DNA from: an uncultured Acidobacteriia bacterium
GTDB lineage: Bacteria > Acidobacteriota > Terriglobia > Bryobacterales > Bryobacteraceae
DNA length: 64,000 nucleotides
Direction: 5' to 3'
Assembly: GCA_903851195.1 (NCBI GenBank)
Contig: CAINNJ010000020.1
Span: 1-64,000, forward strand
The position numbers and the translations under genes are program-made. Below are positions 55,902 to 64,000 of this stretch, one piece after another (positions within the stretch are counted from its first letter, which is position 1; each line of letters starts with the position of its first letter). The notes below the pieces were generated by a model that made no database searches, was not told the origin of the DNA, and saw only the letters and a list, made by a program, of their open reading frames with translations.

Positions 55902-57197
55902 ATGGCGATGGGAACGCGCAAGAGACGGGAGAGGCAGGAGGAACTTTGGATCGTGAGCCGGGATATCGTCCAGTCTCCGGGGAACGTTTTCTACGACCGG
56001 CTCACCGCCATTCTGGACCAGCATCAGTTTGACAGGAAGCTGGAAGCGCTTTGCCGCAAGTTCTACAAGAAGAGCCGGTACGGGAGACCCAGCATGGCTC
56101 CGGGTACGTACTTCCGCGCCTTGCTGATCGGGTATTTCGAGGGGTTGGATTCAGAGCGCGGCATCGCGTGGCGCATCGCCGACTCACTCTCCCTGCGCCG
56201 CTTTCTGGGTTTTGCTCTGGATGAACAGACCCCGGACCACTCGACCCTTTCGCGAACGCGGCGGCTCTACTGGCTGGAGACTCACAAAGCTGTCTTCAAG
56301 TGGGTAATCAGGATACTGACAGCCGAGGGGTTGATTCAGGGCCGTACCATTTCGATCGACGCGACGACGCTGGAAGCCAATGCCGCCATGAAGAGCATCG
56401 TGCGGCGCGACAATGAGCAGACTTATAACGAATACCTGAAAGGTCTGGCGAAGGAAGCGGGCATCGAAAACCCATCGCGGGAGGAACTGGCGCGGATGGA
56501 CCGGAAGCGGAAGAAGAAGGGCTCCAACCAGGAGTGGAAAAGTCCCGTAGATCCGGACGCGCGGATTACCAGAATGAAGGATGGCCGCACGCATCTGGCC
56601 CATAAAGCCGAACACGCCGTTGATTTCTCGAGCGGAGCGTTGCTGGCAATCACGCTGGAGCCCGCCAACGAAGGCGATACGAAAACGGTCCACAAGACAC
56701 TGGCCGAAGCGCAGGCAGTGGCGCGGGAAATCCGTCCAGCCGGGGTGGAGGAACTGGTCGCCGACAAGGGCTACCACAGCGGCGAAGTGCTGAAGACCCT
56801 GCACGCCGGGGGTGTCAGGACGTATCTTCCGGAGCCGGCGCGAGGCAAACGGAACTGGAAGGGCAAGGCAGACGAGCAGCAGCGAACATATGAAAACCGG
56901 AGGCGGGTCCGCGGCGCGCGGGGCAGGCGGCTACAGAAAGTCAGAAGCGAACTGACGGAGCGAACTTTCGCTCACATGTATGAGACCGGAGCGATGAGAC
57001 GGGTTCACTTACGAGGGCGAGAGAACATCCTGAAAAGGCTTCTGGTCCACGGAGCCGCGTTTAACTTATCGCTGATTCTGCGGAAACTGCTGGGTGCGGG
57101 TAAGCCGCGAGCGTTCCAAAGCCTTACAGGCCAGCTGTTTACGGCCTTACAAGACGCATGGACGGGGATATTTAAGCCGCAACCGCTATTTTGCTGA
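55902..57197 (+). CDS. IS transposase (DDE type with DUF772-like N-terminus, IS5/IS1182-like)
   Basis: This 431-residue transposase has an N-terminal region FYRALLIGYFEG-like (TYFRALLIGYFEGLDSERG), then RFLGFALDEQTPDHSTLSRTR. The DDE catalytic core begins GRTISIDATTLEANA (first Asp) and continues ELVADKGYHSG (second Asp) and a C-terminal RRGR- and Glu-containing part with HLRGRENILKRLL. It is full length with no stop, so it could be active. Terminal inverted repeats were searched for in the flanks by eye and not found. It sits between the ATPase and kinase genes. Confidence 0.88.
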   Translation: MAMGTRKRRERQEELWIVSRDIVQSPGNVFYDRLTAILDQHQFDRKLEALCRKFYKKSRYGRPSMAPGTYFRALLIGYFEGLDSERGIAWRIADSLSLRRFLGFALDEQTPDHSTLSRTRRLYWLETHKAVFKWVIRILTAEGLIQGRTISIDATTLEANAAMKSIVRRDNEQTYNEYLKGLAKEAGIENPSREELARMDRKRKKKGSNQEWKSPVDPDARITRMKDGRTHLAHKAEHAVDFSSGALLAITLEPANEGDTKTVHKTLAEAQAVAREIRPAGVEELVADKGYHSGEVLKTLHAGGVRTYLPEPARGKRNWKGKADEQQRTYENRRRVRGARGRRLQKVRSELTERTFAHMYETGAMRRVHLRGRENILKRLLVHGAAFNLSLILRKLLGAGKPRAFQSLTGQLFTALQDAWTGIFKPQPLFC

Positions 57198-57368
57198 GCA
57201 GCGATCACTTTACGCCATAAAGTCGCCCCGATCTCTTCACTTCGTCGTCTCGTTCAGGAACGACCCACAAACACGCCTACTGACGCACCGCCCAAAATCG
57301 GGCACTTCTGCCACGGGCTGCTAGGCGTCTGCTACCTTGTCGATTGGATTTTCGAACGAAGTGAACGC

Positions 57369-59030
57369 ATGTTCACTGAAGCAGATCTCGTCGCCGCGTC
57401 AAGACAGCTGAGCCAACGGATCGTTGTGGCTGAAGACATTGCATTTTCTGTCATCGCTTCGACTTTACAGGTTCTTGTGGACAAGGAATTTCTCGAAGTT
57501 GTGGACCGAGAATCGGCGGATCGCGACAATTCCGCAGCGGCTGACGACCGCGGGCGAACGTACCGCGTGGCGAAACGGAGGCTCGGCGAGCTTAGGGGAT
57601 CTCCCGATGACGCCGCAACATTCGACGGCGGGCCGATTGAGAATGACGTCCCCGGCGGTCCCGAAGGGGGAGGGGATCGTCTGCCGCAGGGCTACGAGCT
57701 ACTTGAGTTACTTGGCCACGGCGAGATTACCGAGGTGTGGCGTACTTGGGACGCCAGAGCGGCTCGCTTTGTCGCCGCGAAGCTGTTGCGTTCATCTCAT
57801 AGAAACACGAAGTGGGCTCAGGACACGGTCAGGGCGGAAGCAGATATCCTCTCTCGGCTGGACCATGCCAATATCGTTCCACTCATCGAATTCCTGGCGG
57901 ATAGCCTCTGCATCCTAATGAAGTTTCTGGACGGGGCCACCGTCGGGTGGGTCGTGGAACAGCGCGGGCATGTGCCGGTCGCTTATGCAATAAGAATATG
58001 TGCTGATGTTGCGGAGGCAGTGCGCTATATGCACGACCAGGGCATCGTTCATTTGGACCTTAAGCCAGGGAACGTGCAGATCGATCTCGCCGGTCATGTC
58101 TGGTTACTCGACGTCGGTATCGCCGAACGCATGCGCCACTCTGGACACGACAGATCAAGCTTTCGCGGGCGAGGCACCCAACCCTACATTGCCCCCGAGA
58201 TGGCTCAATCGCGAGGTCCAGTGGACATGCGCGCTGACATTTATTCGTTCGGTGTTTTCGCCTACGTAGTACTGACGGGCAATCTGGACAAAATTGAGGG
58301 GTTGCCAGCCAGTCCTTCGAACGTTGCCCACTGGCTTTTCGAAGGACGAGACGATATCCCTGCGGAATTGCAACGAATCATTTTGCGGTGCGTCGAAGGG
58401 GACCCTGCGATGCGTTTCGAGAATATGAACGAGATCATACGCGCTCTTGAGTCGGTGCCTACCAGCGATTCAGCGAACGACCTGTCGAGTTTAGTGCAGC
58501 ACGCACCGGTGGGTGGAAAGCGCGCAAGAAGAGAGTCCCTGCCCATTACCAAAATAGAATGGGATGACGGTGAGAAAGACCGTGTTTCTGGGTTTGCAAG
58601 AACAACCCCACCCTCCCCGCCGCTCATGTCCACTCCGCACCCGACGCTTCGGCTTCCGACTAGGCATAGCGCACTTCGGCGACCAACTGACCAAACGGGC
58701 TCTGGTCCGCGGGTTGTGTGCGCCAGACTCAAACAGATTCCCGGGAATGGAGAGAATGATTTTGGAGCCGTTGACTTATACGACGGACGAACCACATTTG
58801 GCAGAGCGGAAGACTGTACGGTTCATCTAAGCAGCCCGACGATTTCAAGCTACCAAGCCGCGATTGTGTGTCGGTCTGGGCGAGTGTTCTTCACGGATTT
58901 GAATTCCCAGAACGGTAGCCATGTGAATGGGATGCTTGTCACGGAAGTAGAGCTTCATGACGCCGATACACTCGAAATCGGGCCTTACAAATTTCAGATC
59001 GCAATATCTGGCGACCCTGTCGTTGAGTGA
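57369..59030 (+). CDS. Ser/Thr protein kinase with C-terminal FHA domain
   Basis: This 553-residue protein has a helical N-terminus (about 1-55), a kinase domain (about 105-370) and an FHA domain (about 470-553). The kinase motifs are ELLGHGEITEVW (glycine loop), the lysine of FVAAKLL (Lys138), HLDLKPGN (Asp230 is the catalytic base; His-Leu-Asp instead of His-Arg-Asp), LLDVGIA (DVG instead of DFG, Asp248) and PYIAPEMA. FHA marks are FGRAEDCTVHL, SSYQAAIV and DLNSQNGSHVNG, a phosphothreonine-binding module. No membrane segment is present, so it is cytoplasmic. It probably signals by phosphorylating itself or the neighbouring ATPase. Confidence 0.9.
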   Translation: MFTEADLVAASRQLSQRIVVAEDIAFSVIASTLQVLVDKEFLEVVDRESADRDNSAAADDRGRTYRVAKRRLGELRGSPDDAATFDGGPIENDVPGGPEGGGDRLPQGYELLELLGHGEITEVWRTWDARAARFVAAKLLRSSHRNTKWAQDTVRAEADILSRLDHANIVPLIEFLADSLCILMKFLDGATVGWVVEQRGHVPVAYAIRICADVAEAVRYMHDQGIVHLDLKPGNVQIDLAGHVWLLDVGIAERMRHSGHDRSSFRGRGTQPYIAPEMAQSRGPVDMRADIYSFGVFAYVVLTGNLDKIEGLPASPSNVAHWLFEGRDDIPAELQRIILRCVEGDPAMRFENMNEIIRALESVPTSDSANDLSSLVQHAPVGGKRARRESLPITKIEWDDGEKDRVSGFARTTPPSPPLMSTPHPTLRLPTRHSALRRPTDQTGSGPRVVCARLKQIPGNGENDFGAVDLYDGRTTFGRAEDCTVHLSSPTISSYQAAIVCRSGRVFFTDLNSQNGSHVNGMLVTEVELHDADTLEIGPYKFQIAISGDPVVE

Positions 59031-59242
59031 AGGCTCAGATTAGCATTGAAACGAGAACGGAGGACCGTGGTTTGCATCTTCGGTCCGCACGTCGCATCAG
59101 AATGCTCTGCTCCCCGGAGGCCCAGACCTGGAAGGGCATCGGCCTTATAGGGATATCATTTTGTTGTCGTCTCCGCCAGACAACAAATCAAAATGCCCGG
59201 CAACCGCGCGCGAAGGAGCAAGCGAAGTGCCAATCCAGGCGT

Positions 59243-59307
59243 GGAGTCCCGGAGTCCGAACGGAGTCCAGAGGGTGAAAACGGCGTCCGTGGCGTCCACT
59301 GGCGTCC
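59243..59307 (+). repeat. Cluster of GG(A/C)GTCC repeats near attR, possible integrase arm sites
   Basis: GGAGTCC lies at 59243, 59251 and 59262, and GGCGTCC at 59282, 59291 and 59301, all on the forward strand and spaced 8 to 20 bases. The part at 59291-59307 has the same order as the left cluster (heptamer, then CACT or AACT, then heptamer). The position 66 bp inside attR mirrors the left cluster. The rest of 59031-59372 holds no supported gene. Confidence 0.5.
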
Positions 59308-59372
59308 AAACCGTGCTACGCTAAGCCTTTTGTTTTCAGTGGCGATCTCTGTAAGTGATTGATTTTTCTTAA

Positions 59373-59423
59373 ATGGCATGGAAGAGGTCAAGGGTTCGAA
59401 TCCCTTCAGGTCCACCAAAAATT
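59373..59423 (+). repeat. attR: 51-bp copy of the tRNA-Ala 3' half
   Basis: It is identical to 51934-51984, from the anticodon loop to six bases beyond the CCA. No 5' half of a tRNA accompanies it, so it is not a functional tRNA gene. It marks the right end of the island. Confidence 0.93.
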
Positions 59424-59479
59424 CCTTTTAGACACTTAGTACCAAAAACGGAGCTGGTTCCGCTTTTGACCATCCAGAT

Positions 59480-59878
59480 TCAGTATTTCCCGCTCGGTTG
59501 AATCAGCAGCAGGGGAATCTGCCGAAAGTGTTCGTCCACCGTGAGCAACTGCAGACCGTGCTCCAGTGCGAGAGCGGCAATCCAAACGTCGTTGCGCGGA
59601 ATGGGCCGCCCCTTTTTCCGCAGGTAGACATCGACTTCGGCATATCGCAAGGCGGTCTCGGCCGTCACATTCAGGATTTTCACCGAGGGTCTGCTCAGAA
59701 ATCGCTCCAGCAGGATATTGTTCTCAATCCAGCGAGTCCCGGCCCGGAATCCGCTGTACAACTCACCGAGAACGACTGCCGGCACGGCAACCGCTTCCGA
59801 CCGTCGCAGCACGTCGAGAATTGTTTTGTCGCCACGTTGAAACTGCGAGTAAGCCGACGTGTCGAGCAGAACATTCAT
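59480..59878 (-). CDS. PIN-domain ribonuclease toxin (VapC-like)
   Basis: This 132-residue PIN protein begins MNVLLDTSAYSQFQRGD (first catalytic Asp), with VPAVVLGELYSGF (Glu), DVWIAALALEHGLQLLTVDEHF (two further Asp residues). All acidic residues needed for the metal site are visible, so it should be active. The ATG at 59878 overlaps the antitoxin stop as ATGA; an ATG two codons earlier is also possible. VapC toxins cut RNA and are held in check by the partner antitoxin. The pair lies just outside the right end of the island. Confidence 0.9.
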   Translation of the reverse strand: MNVLLDTSAYSQFQRGDKTILDVLRRSEAVAVPAVVLGELYSGFRAGTRWIENNILLERFLSRPSVKILNVTAETALRYAEVDVYLRKKGRPIPRNDVWIAALALEHGLQLLTVDEHFRQIPLLLIQPSGKY

Positions 59879-60129
59879 TCCCATTCCGGAATTTCCCAGT
59901 CGGCGGGATCGACCTGGCGCATTTTGGCCAGTGCGGCATCGAACTCATCCGCCTGGGCACCGGACCAACTTCCGCAAAGGTCGTCGAAGTCAGAGTTTGT
60001 GGATGGCTTGCGCAGAGACTCTTCTAAAAGCCTCTGAGTTGCCTTGTTGAGGCTGATCCGATCCCGGCGGCTGGTTTCCACGATGGCCCGCTCGACTTCC
60101 GGGGGAAGATTCCTGAGGGAGATGGTCAC
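59875..60129 (-). CDS. Antitoxin of the PIN toxin pair (ribbon-helix-helix-like)
   Basis: This product of about 84 residues starts at GTG 60129. It reads MTISLRNLPPEVERAIVETSRRDRISLNKATQRLLEESL, a pattern of ribbon-helix-helix antitoxins (FitA or similar), which bind their own promoter with the N-terminus and the toxin with the C-terminal tail (EFDAALAKMRQVDPADWEIPEWE, here divided). The frame stays open upstream without a plausible start. It precedes and overlaps the toxin gene, the standard order. Confidence 0.82.
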   Translation of the reverse strand: MTISLRNLPPEVERAIVETSRRDRISLNKATQRLLEESLRKPSTNSDFDDLCGSWSGAQADEFDAALAKMRQVDPADWEIPEWE

Positions 60130-60206
60130 CTCTCCAGGGTAGCAAAAAGTGATGCAGGTTGTGGTAGTCTGTGATGCACGCCCGCGCCAGCAACTCGCGG
60201 AGAACA

Positions 60207-60240
60207 AAAAAGGCGGTCCGCCGAAGCAGACCGCCTTTTT
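60207..60240. terminator. Bidirectional rho-independent terminator
   Basis: AAAAAGGCGGTC (60207-60218) pairs with GACCGCCTTTTT (60229-60240) around a 10-base loop. Read from either strand, a GC stem is followed by a T-run. It lies 23 bp beyond the stop of the TonB-dependent receptor gene, and downstream of it on the reverse strand is the antitoxin gene's promoter region. Confidence 0.93.
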
Positions 60241-60262
60241 CCTTACCCAAAAACAGCCTGTC

Positions 60263-63200
60263 TTAGAAAGAAAGACGAAGCTGGAACTGGACGTGCCGTT
60301 CCGTGCCCACATTGGCGCCGGTCACTTTACCGAAGAGACCGTTACCGTTGATGGCCGGGGACGTGCCGTTCGCGCCGGCCGGGATCTTCGCATCACCAAG
60401 CGAAGCGTCCGGCTGGCTGAACTGCGGGGTGTTCGCGAGGTTGATTGCTTCCGCACGGAACTGCACCTTAAACCGCTCCGTGACCGCGAAGTTCTTGAAC
60501 ACGGAGAAATCCATGGTGCGGGTGGGCGGGCCCGTGTTGCTCTGCAGGCCGAGGTTGCCACCCGTGTAAACGCCGGTTGCCGAGTTCTGGTAAGCGACGG
60601 TGAACGGGGTGGTGTCGAACCACTGGCCATTGGTGCCGGGGCTGCGGCCGCCGGACGGGGCTGCGTTGGGGTTTGCGTTGCCGACGACGCTGGCGAGGCA
60701 CTTGCCCCAGACGCCGACGCACGACGCGCCGTTGATGCTGATCGGCTGGCCGGTGCGCAGGGAGAGGATACCGCTGGTCTGCCAGTTGCCGATGAGGAAA
60801 TCGGTGGCGCGGTTCATGTTCCCGAAGTACTTCTTCCCTTTACCGAACGGAATGTCGTAGTTGAAAGAAGTGGTCAGGTTGTGACGGATGTCCCACGCCG
60901 CGCTGGAGTAGGCGGACGCGAAATTCGTCGGGTCGGGCGTGCCGAAGTTGGCCGCGCCGCTCAGCGGGGTGCCGCTGTTGGCGAGCGCGTGGCTCCAGAC
61001 GTAAGACGTCAGGAACTGCAGGCCGTTCGAGTAGCGCTTTTCCAGCTTGGCGGAAAACGCGGCGTAGTTGCCGTAGCCGAACGTGGAGGTCATGGAGAGG
61101 CCGGTGCCGATGTTGGTGACCGGACCCTGGATGGCGCGGGTGTTTTCGCAGTTGATGCTGGTGTTCGCGGTGCCGAGGTTCGGGCAGGGATCCGAGTTCC
61201 ACAGGATCAGCTGGTGCGCCTGGTGGTTGCCTTCATAGCCGAGGTCGAGTGCCATGTTGCCCGGCAGTTCGCGCTGGAAGACCACATTCCACTTGTGAAC
61301 CAGCGGATTGCGGAAGTCGTTCTGCACGCCGCGGAACGAGAGCGGGGCGGGCAGGGTGAAGACGTTCGACGGGAAGCCGCCGGTCAGACCGGTCGGGAAG
61401 AAGTTGCAACCCGTGCAGTTCGGATCGGAGACGCCGACGAAGTTGCTGACGGAGCCGATGCGGTTCAGCGAAACGGTTTCGTTGAACGGCACGCCTTCAC
61501 CGCGGTTCGGGCTGCCGCCCTGGTTTTCTTCGCCGCCGTAGAAGATGCCGTAGCCGACGCGCAGCACGGTCTTGTCCATGATCTGGTAAGCCAGACCAAA
61601 GCGCGGTCCGATGTCGAGTTTGTCCCACGGAATCAGCGTGCTGGGCACGGTGCCGCGGACGACTTTTACGGTCGGATAGGAGGTTGCGAAGTTCGGGGGC
61701 AAGGCCAGGTCGGAGTTGCGGCCAACCGGGATGTAGAGGGTCTGGGTCTGCAGGTCGAAATTCGCCTGACGGCCGAAACGCTCATCGATCGGGGACCACA
61801 GTTCGTACCGGATGCCGAGGTTCAGGGTCAGCTTCGGAGTGACTTTCCAGTCGTCCTGGGCATAGAAGCCATAGGCGACTTTCTGGGAGGACACGAAGTT
61901 GGTGGTCGAGATGCCGGCGTTGTCAATCTGGCCGAGAAGCGCGGAGGCAACCGCGTCGCCGGTCTGGCTGTTGTTGGCCGGGAAGGAGGTTTCGCTGCCG
62001 CTGTAGCTGATGTTGCCGTGCGGGTCGGGAACCTGGAAGAACGGGAACTTGATCGGCCGGAACTCGCCGCCGAACTTGAAGGCGTGGGAGCCTTTGCTGA
62101 GCGCGACGTTCTGGACGAAATCCCAGACGTTGTTGTATTCCTTGGTCGGGATCCAGTCGTTGGCGCCCGTCTGCTGGTAGCCGCTGATGCTGATCTGCGG
62201 CAGGCCGCCGTTATTCGCGGTCGCGCCGGTCGGGTTGTAGCCGCCGATGCCGAACTGCGAGAACAGGTCGGTGGAGGGATTCGCGCCGAGGCGCGAAGTG
62301 ACCAGGCGGGTAAAGCCGACGCGGGTTTCCGTGATCAGAGACGGGCTCCAGACGCGGCTGTAGCTGATCTGGGCGTTGCGGCTCAGATCGGTTTCCTGCG
62401 CGCCGTTGAAGTCGGCTCCGTCCAGCGGGCCGGGGAACGGCGAACCGCTCGTTTTGCCCGTGTTGGACCAGCTCATGGAACCGAAGATGCTGTCTTTATC
62501 GCTCAGGCGGTAATCGACGCGGCCATCGCCCTGATCGGTCTTCTGCGTACCGGAGGACACATAGTAGAAGTCACGGGCCGGGGTGTTGCCCGTGATGATC
62601 GGCTGGTTCGTCGCCGGATACAAAGAGAGGATCTTCGCGAAAGAGGGATCGAAACGGCTGGCGGGAATGAGGTTGCCGGGGAAAGCCGTCCGCGAAAGCG
62701 GGGTGGTTCCGTTGGCGAGGAAGGTTTCGCTCTTCGGGTCGAAGATCTGGCCTTTGAGAACGCTCGTCTGAACGCCGTTGGCATCCGGGACAGTGACCGT
62801 GGGACCAAGCAGGCTGGAGAAGTCGCCCTTTTTGAAGGCGTCGGTCGGGATGGTGAGGAAGCCGGAGCGGCCGAGACCGCCGACAGCGCCGCCAGCGGTA
62901 GCGATGCGCGTTCCCTGATAGTCGCCGAACATGAACAGTTTGTTCTTAATGATGGGACCGCCGGCGGTGGCGCCGAACTGGTTTTGCGCCAGAGCCGGAC
63001 GCGCCGCGCCCGCCAGGTTGTTGTTCCAGGGGTTGGCGTTGAGATCGCGGTTCTGCAGGATTTCGAACAGGCTGCCGTGCAGCTGGTTGGTGCCCGATTT
63101 CAGATTGACGTTGATCACGCCGCCCGCCGCGCGGCCGTATTCCGCGTTGTAGCCGTTCGTGATGATGTTCATTTCACCGATCGCTTCCACCGAGGGTCCG

Positions 63201-63841
63201 ACGGCGTAAGCAGTCTGGTTCAGGAAGTCGATGGTGTTGATGTTGTTGTCGACGCCGTTGAGCAGGAAGTTGTTCTGCCCGTTAGAACGAACGCCGTTGG
63301 CGGAGAAGCCGCCGTTGTTGCCGTCGCGCGCGCCGGCTTCGGCAGGCACGACACCCGGCACAAGACGCGCCAGGTAAGCAAAGTTGCGCTGGCCGCCGAG
63401 CGGGACATCGGTGAGCGTTTTGCTGTTCAGAGCGCCGCCGACCTGGGTGCTTTCCGTCTGCAACAGAGGCGCCGAGGCGGTGACTTCAACGGTCTGGCCG
63501 ATGTCGCCGACCGTGAGCGCGATGTTGACGCCCGTGCGTTCGCCGGCATTCAGGATGACGTCTTTCTGCGTGGATTTTTTAAAGCCCGGAGCGCTGACCG
63601 TTACGTTGTAGGTGGAGGGTTTCAGAGCGGGGCGGGTGAATTCACCGGAGCCGTTGGTGGTGAGTTCATAGTTCTGACCGGTGGCCTGTTCCGTGATGGT
63701 GACCTTCGCGTTGGCGACAATGGCGCCGGACGAATCGGTAACAGTTCCCGTGATTGTTGCAAGATCGCGTTGCGCAAACACTGCGCACGCACAAAACAGA
63801 GCGAGCAGGGAAATTCTGAGCCCTGCGAAATATCGATGCAT
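60263..63841 (-). CDS. TonB-dependent outer-membrane receptor, Oar-like
   Basis: This 1,192-residue receptor begins at ATG 63841 with a strong AGGGGGA ribosome-binding site. It has a signal peptide (ISLLALFCACAVFAQ), a carboxypeptidase-regulatory-like domain (about 25-105: TITGTVTDSSGAIVANAKVTI), a plug (about 115-230, ending with NNFLLNGVDNN) and a long barrel that ends FQLRLSF. It is a paralogue of the receptor at 26.5-29.9 kb. Codons end mainly in C or G with few rare codons, and the terminator is strong, suggesting higher expression. The 159 bp upstream contain no regulatory site that I can name. Confidence 0.93.
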   Translation of the reverse strand: MHRYFAGLRISLLALFCACAVFAQRDLATITGTVTDSSGAIVANAKVTITEQATGQNYELTTNGSGEFTRPALKPSTYNVTVSAPGFKKSTQKDVILNAGERTGVNIALTVGDIGQTVEVTASAPLLQTESTQVGGALNSKTLTDVPLGGQRNFAYLARLVPGVVPAEAGARDGNNGGFSANGVRSNGQNNFLLNGVDNNINTIDFLNQTAYAVGPSVEAIGEMNIITNGYNAEYGRAAGGVINVNLKSGTNQLHGSLFEILQNRDLNANPWNNNLAGAARPALAQNQFGATAGGPIIKNKLFMFGDYQGTRIATAGGAVGGLGRSGFLTIPTDAFKKGDFSSLLGPTVTVPDANGVQTSVLKGQIFDPKSETFLANGTTPLSRTAFPGNLIPASRFDPSFAKILSLYPATNQPIITGNTPARDFYYVSSGTQKTDQGDGRVDYRLSDKDSIFGSMSWSNTGKTSGSPFPGPLDGADFNGAQETDLSRNAQISYSRVWSPSLITETRVGFTRLVTSRLGANPSTDLFSQFGIGGYNPTGATANNGGLPQISISGYQQTGANDWIPTKEYNNVWDFVQNVALSKGSHAFKFGGEFRPIKFPFFQVPDPHGNISYSGSETSFPANNSQTGDAVASALLGQIDNAGISTTNFVSSQKVAYGFYAQDDWKVTPKLTLNLGIRYELWSPIDERFGRQANFDLQTQTLYIPVGRNSDLALPPNFATSYPTVKVVRGTVPSTLIPWDKLDIGPRFGLAYQIMDKTVLRVGYGIFYGGEENQGGSPNRGEGVPFNETVSLNRIGSVSNFVGVSDPNCTGCNFFPTGLTGGFPSNVFTLPAPLSFRGVQNDFRNPLVHKWNVVFQRELPGNMALDLGYEGNHQAHQLILWNSDPCPNLGTANTSINCENTRAIQGPVTNIGTGLSMTSTFGYGNYAAFSAKLEKRYSNGLQFLTSYVWSHALANSGTPLSGAANFGTPDPTNFASAYSSAAWDIRHNLTTSFNYDIPFGKGKKYFGNMNRATDFLIGNWQTSGILSLRTGQPISINGASCVGVWGKCLASVVGNANPNAAPSGGRSPGTNGQWFDTTPFTVAYQNSATGVYTGGNLGLQSNTGPPTRTMDFSVFKNFAVTERFKVQFRAEAINLANTPQFSQPDASLGDAKIPAGANGTSPAINGNGLFGKVTGANVGTERHVQFQLRLSF

Positions 63842-64000
63842 GGATCCCCCTAATCCCGCCGCGTGGCGAGATGGACTGCATCGGATGCTATCACCAGAAG
63901 GAGTGTGAAAGCAACGGGTTTGGGCCACTTTGGCCAACGCTTTCTTTGTTCGAAAAACTAATAGATTTCTACTATCCGGGGTATGAAATCTGGAAGAGTT

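Larger units (their letters stand above)
51934..59423 (+). mobile_element. tRNA-Ala-integrated genomic island with tyrosine integrase
   Basis: The island is bounded by two identical 51-bp copies of the tRNA-Ala 3' end, 7,439 bp apart. In order it holds an intergenic left end with tandem repeats, a chimeric helicase remnant, a tyrosine integrase, a zinc-ribbon ATPase, an IS transposase, an FHA-type Ser/Thr kinase and a gene-poor right end. All genes are on the forward strand, in contrast to the mixed surroundings. No replication or conjugation genes are present, so transfer would need help from outside. Confidence 0.92.

Noticed and set aside
55872-57368. Exact ends of the IS element
   Set aside because: I compared both flanks of the transposase gene by eye; only a 5-base match (CCTGA) was found, too little for terminal inverted repeats, so no IS boundary is given.
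59027-59362. A 111-codon open frame after the kinase gene
   Set aside because: It runs through the repeat cluster next to attR, overlaps the kinase stop, and has no protein-like features.
60149-63853. A 1,234-codon forward open frame opposite the TonB-dependent receptor
   Set aside because: It is a Gly/Val/Arg/Asp-rich antisense frame; the reverse strand has a signal peptide, plug and barrel.
63842-63960. A sigma-54-like promoter upstream of the second TonB-dependent receptor (TGGCCC and TTGCTT)
   Set aside because: The spacing between the GG and GC elements is two bases too long for a sigma-54 promoter.

Overview
The window looks like a chromosomal segment of an Acidobacteriota bacterium, most likely of the Bryobacterales (Solibacter/Bryobacter/Paludibaculum group). 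The evidence is the high GC content, two Oar-type TonB-dependent receptors with carboxypeptidase-regulatory N-termini, a secreted protein ending in what reads as the Solibacter-type C-terminal domain (TIGR03437), a cytochrome-type DUF1549/DUF1553 protein paired with a DUF1501 protein, an LssY_C-like protein, and many 4-bp start/stop overlaps. This placement is inference; there is no rRNA or marker-gene comparison.

Layout. 1-4.6 kb: the tail of an unknown gene, MutS2, and an ABC ATPase/permease pair. 4.6-8.9 kb: an M20 peptidase, a DUF4143-type AAA+ ATPase bracketed by two related AT-rich palindromes, and two overlapping envelope genes. 9-15.7 kb: an ACT-domain protein, an aminotransferase, tRNA-Glu, then a run of a polysaccharide export protein, the ADP-heptose genes hldE2-hldE1-gmhB, and a D-aminoacylase broken by an in-frame amber codon. 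15.8-21.8 kb: a small unknown gene, the ruins of a Phd/VapC toxin-antitoxin pair, and a two-gene unit for a 1,296-residue secreted metalloprotease-like/vWA protein. 21.9-29.9 kb: DUF1501, DUF1549/1553 and a TonB-dependent receptor. 30-35.5 kb: an APC transporter, a sugar isomerase, murQ, murA and a rhodanese. 35.5-41.7 kb: a secreted amidohydrolase, an Eco29kI-like restriction-modification cassette with Vsr, an ankyrin protein and an SH3 lipoprotein. 41.7-51.8 kb: a membrane protein, hydantoinase B, a BNR-repeat protein, a cymR-cysK pair, a tiny Lys-rich exported peptide, an HU-like gene overlapping an HU-TIR fusion, and a lipoprotein/FtsX-type permease/ATPase operon.

51.9-59.4 kb is an integrative island in tRNA-Ala(GGC). 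A 51-bp copy of the tRNA 3' end lies exactly 7,439 bp downstream, and a tyrosine integrase sits inside. The cargo is a zinc-ribbon P-loop ATPase and a Ser/Thr kinase with an FHA domain, separated by an IS transposase, plus a chimeric helicase remnant. GG(A/C)GTCC repeats near both ends look like integrase arm sites. The window closes with an intact antitoxin/PIN-toxin pair and a second Oar-like receptor.

The most unusual candidates are the HU-like/HU-TIR pair (48.4-49.1 kb), the palindrome-bracketed AAA+ ATPase (6.0-7.2 kb), and the zinc-ribbon ATPase plus FHA-kinase cargo of the island. All reading was by eye; no alignment or database search was possible, so family names rest on recognised motifs.
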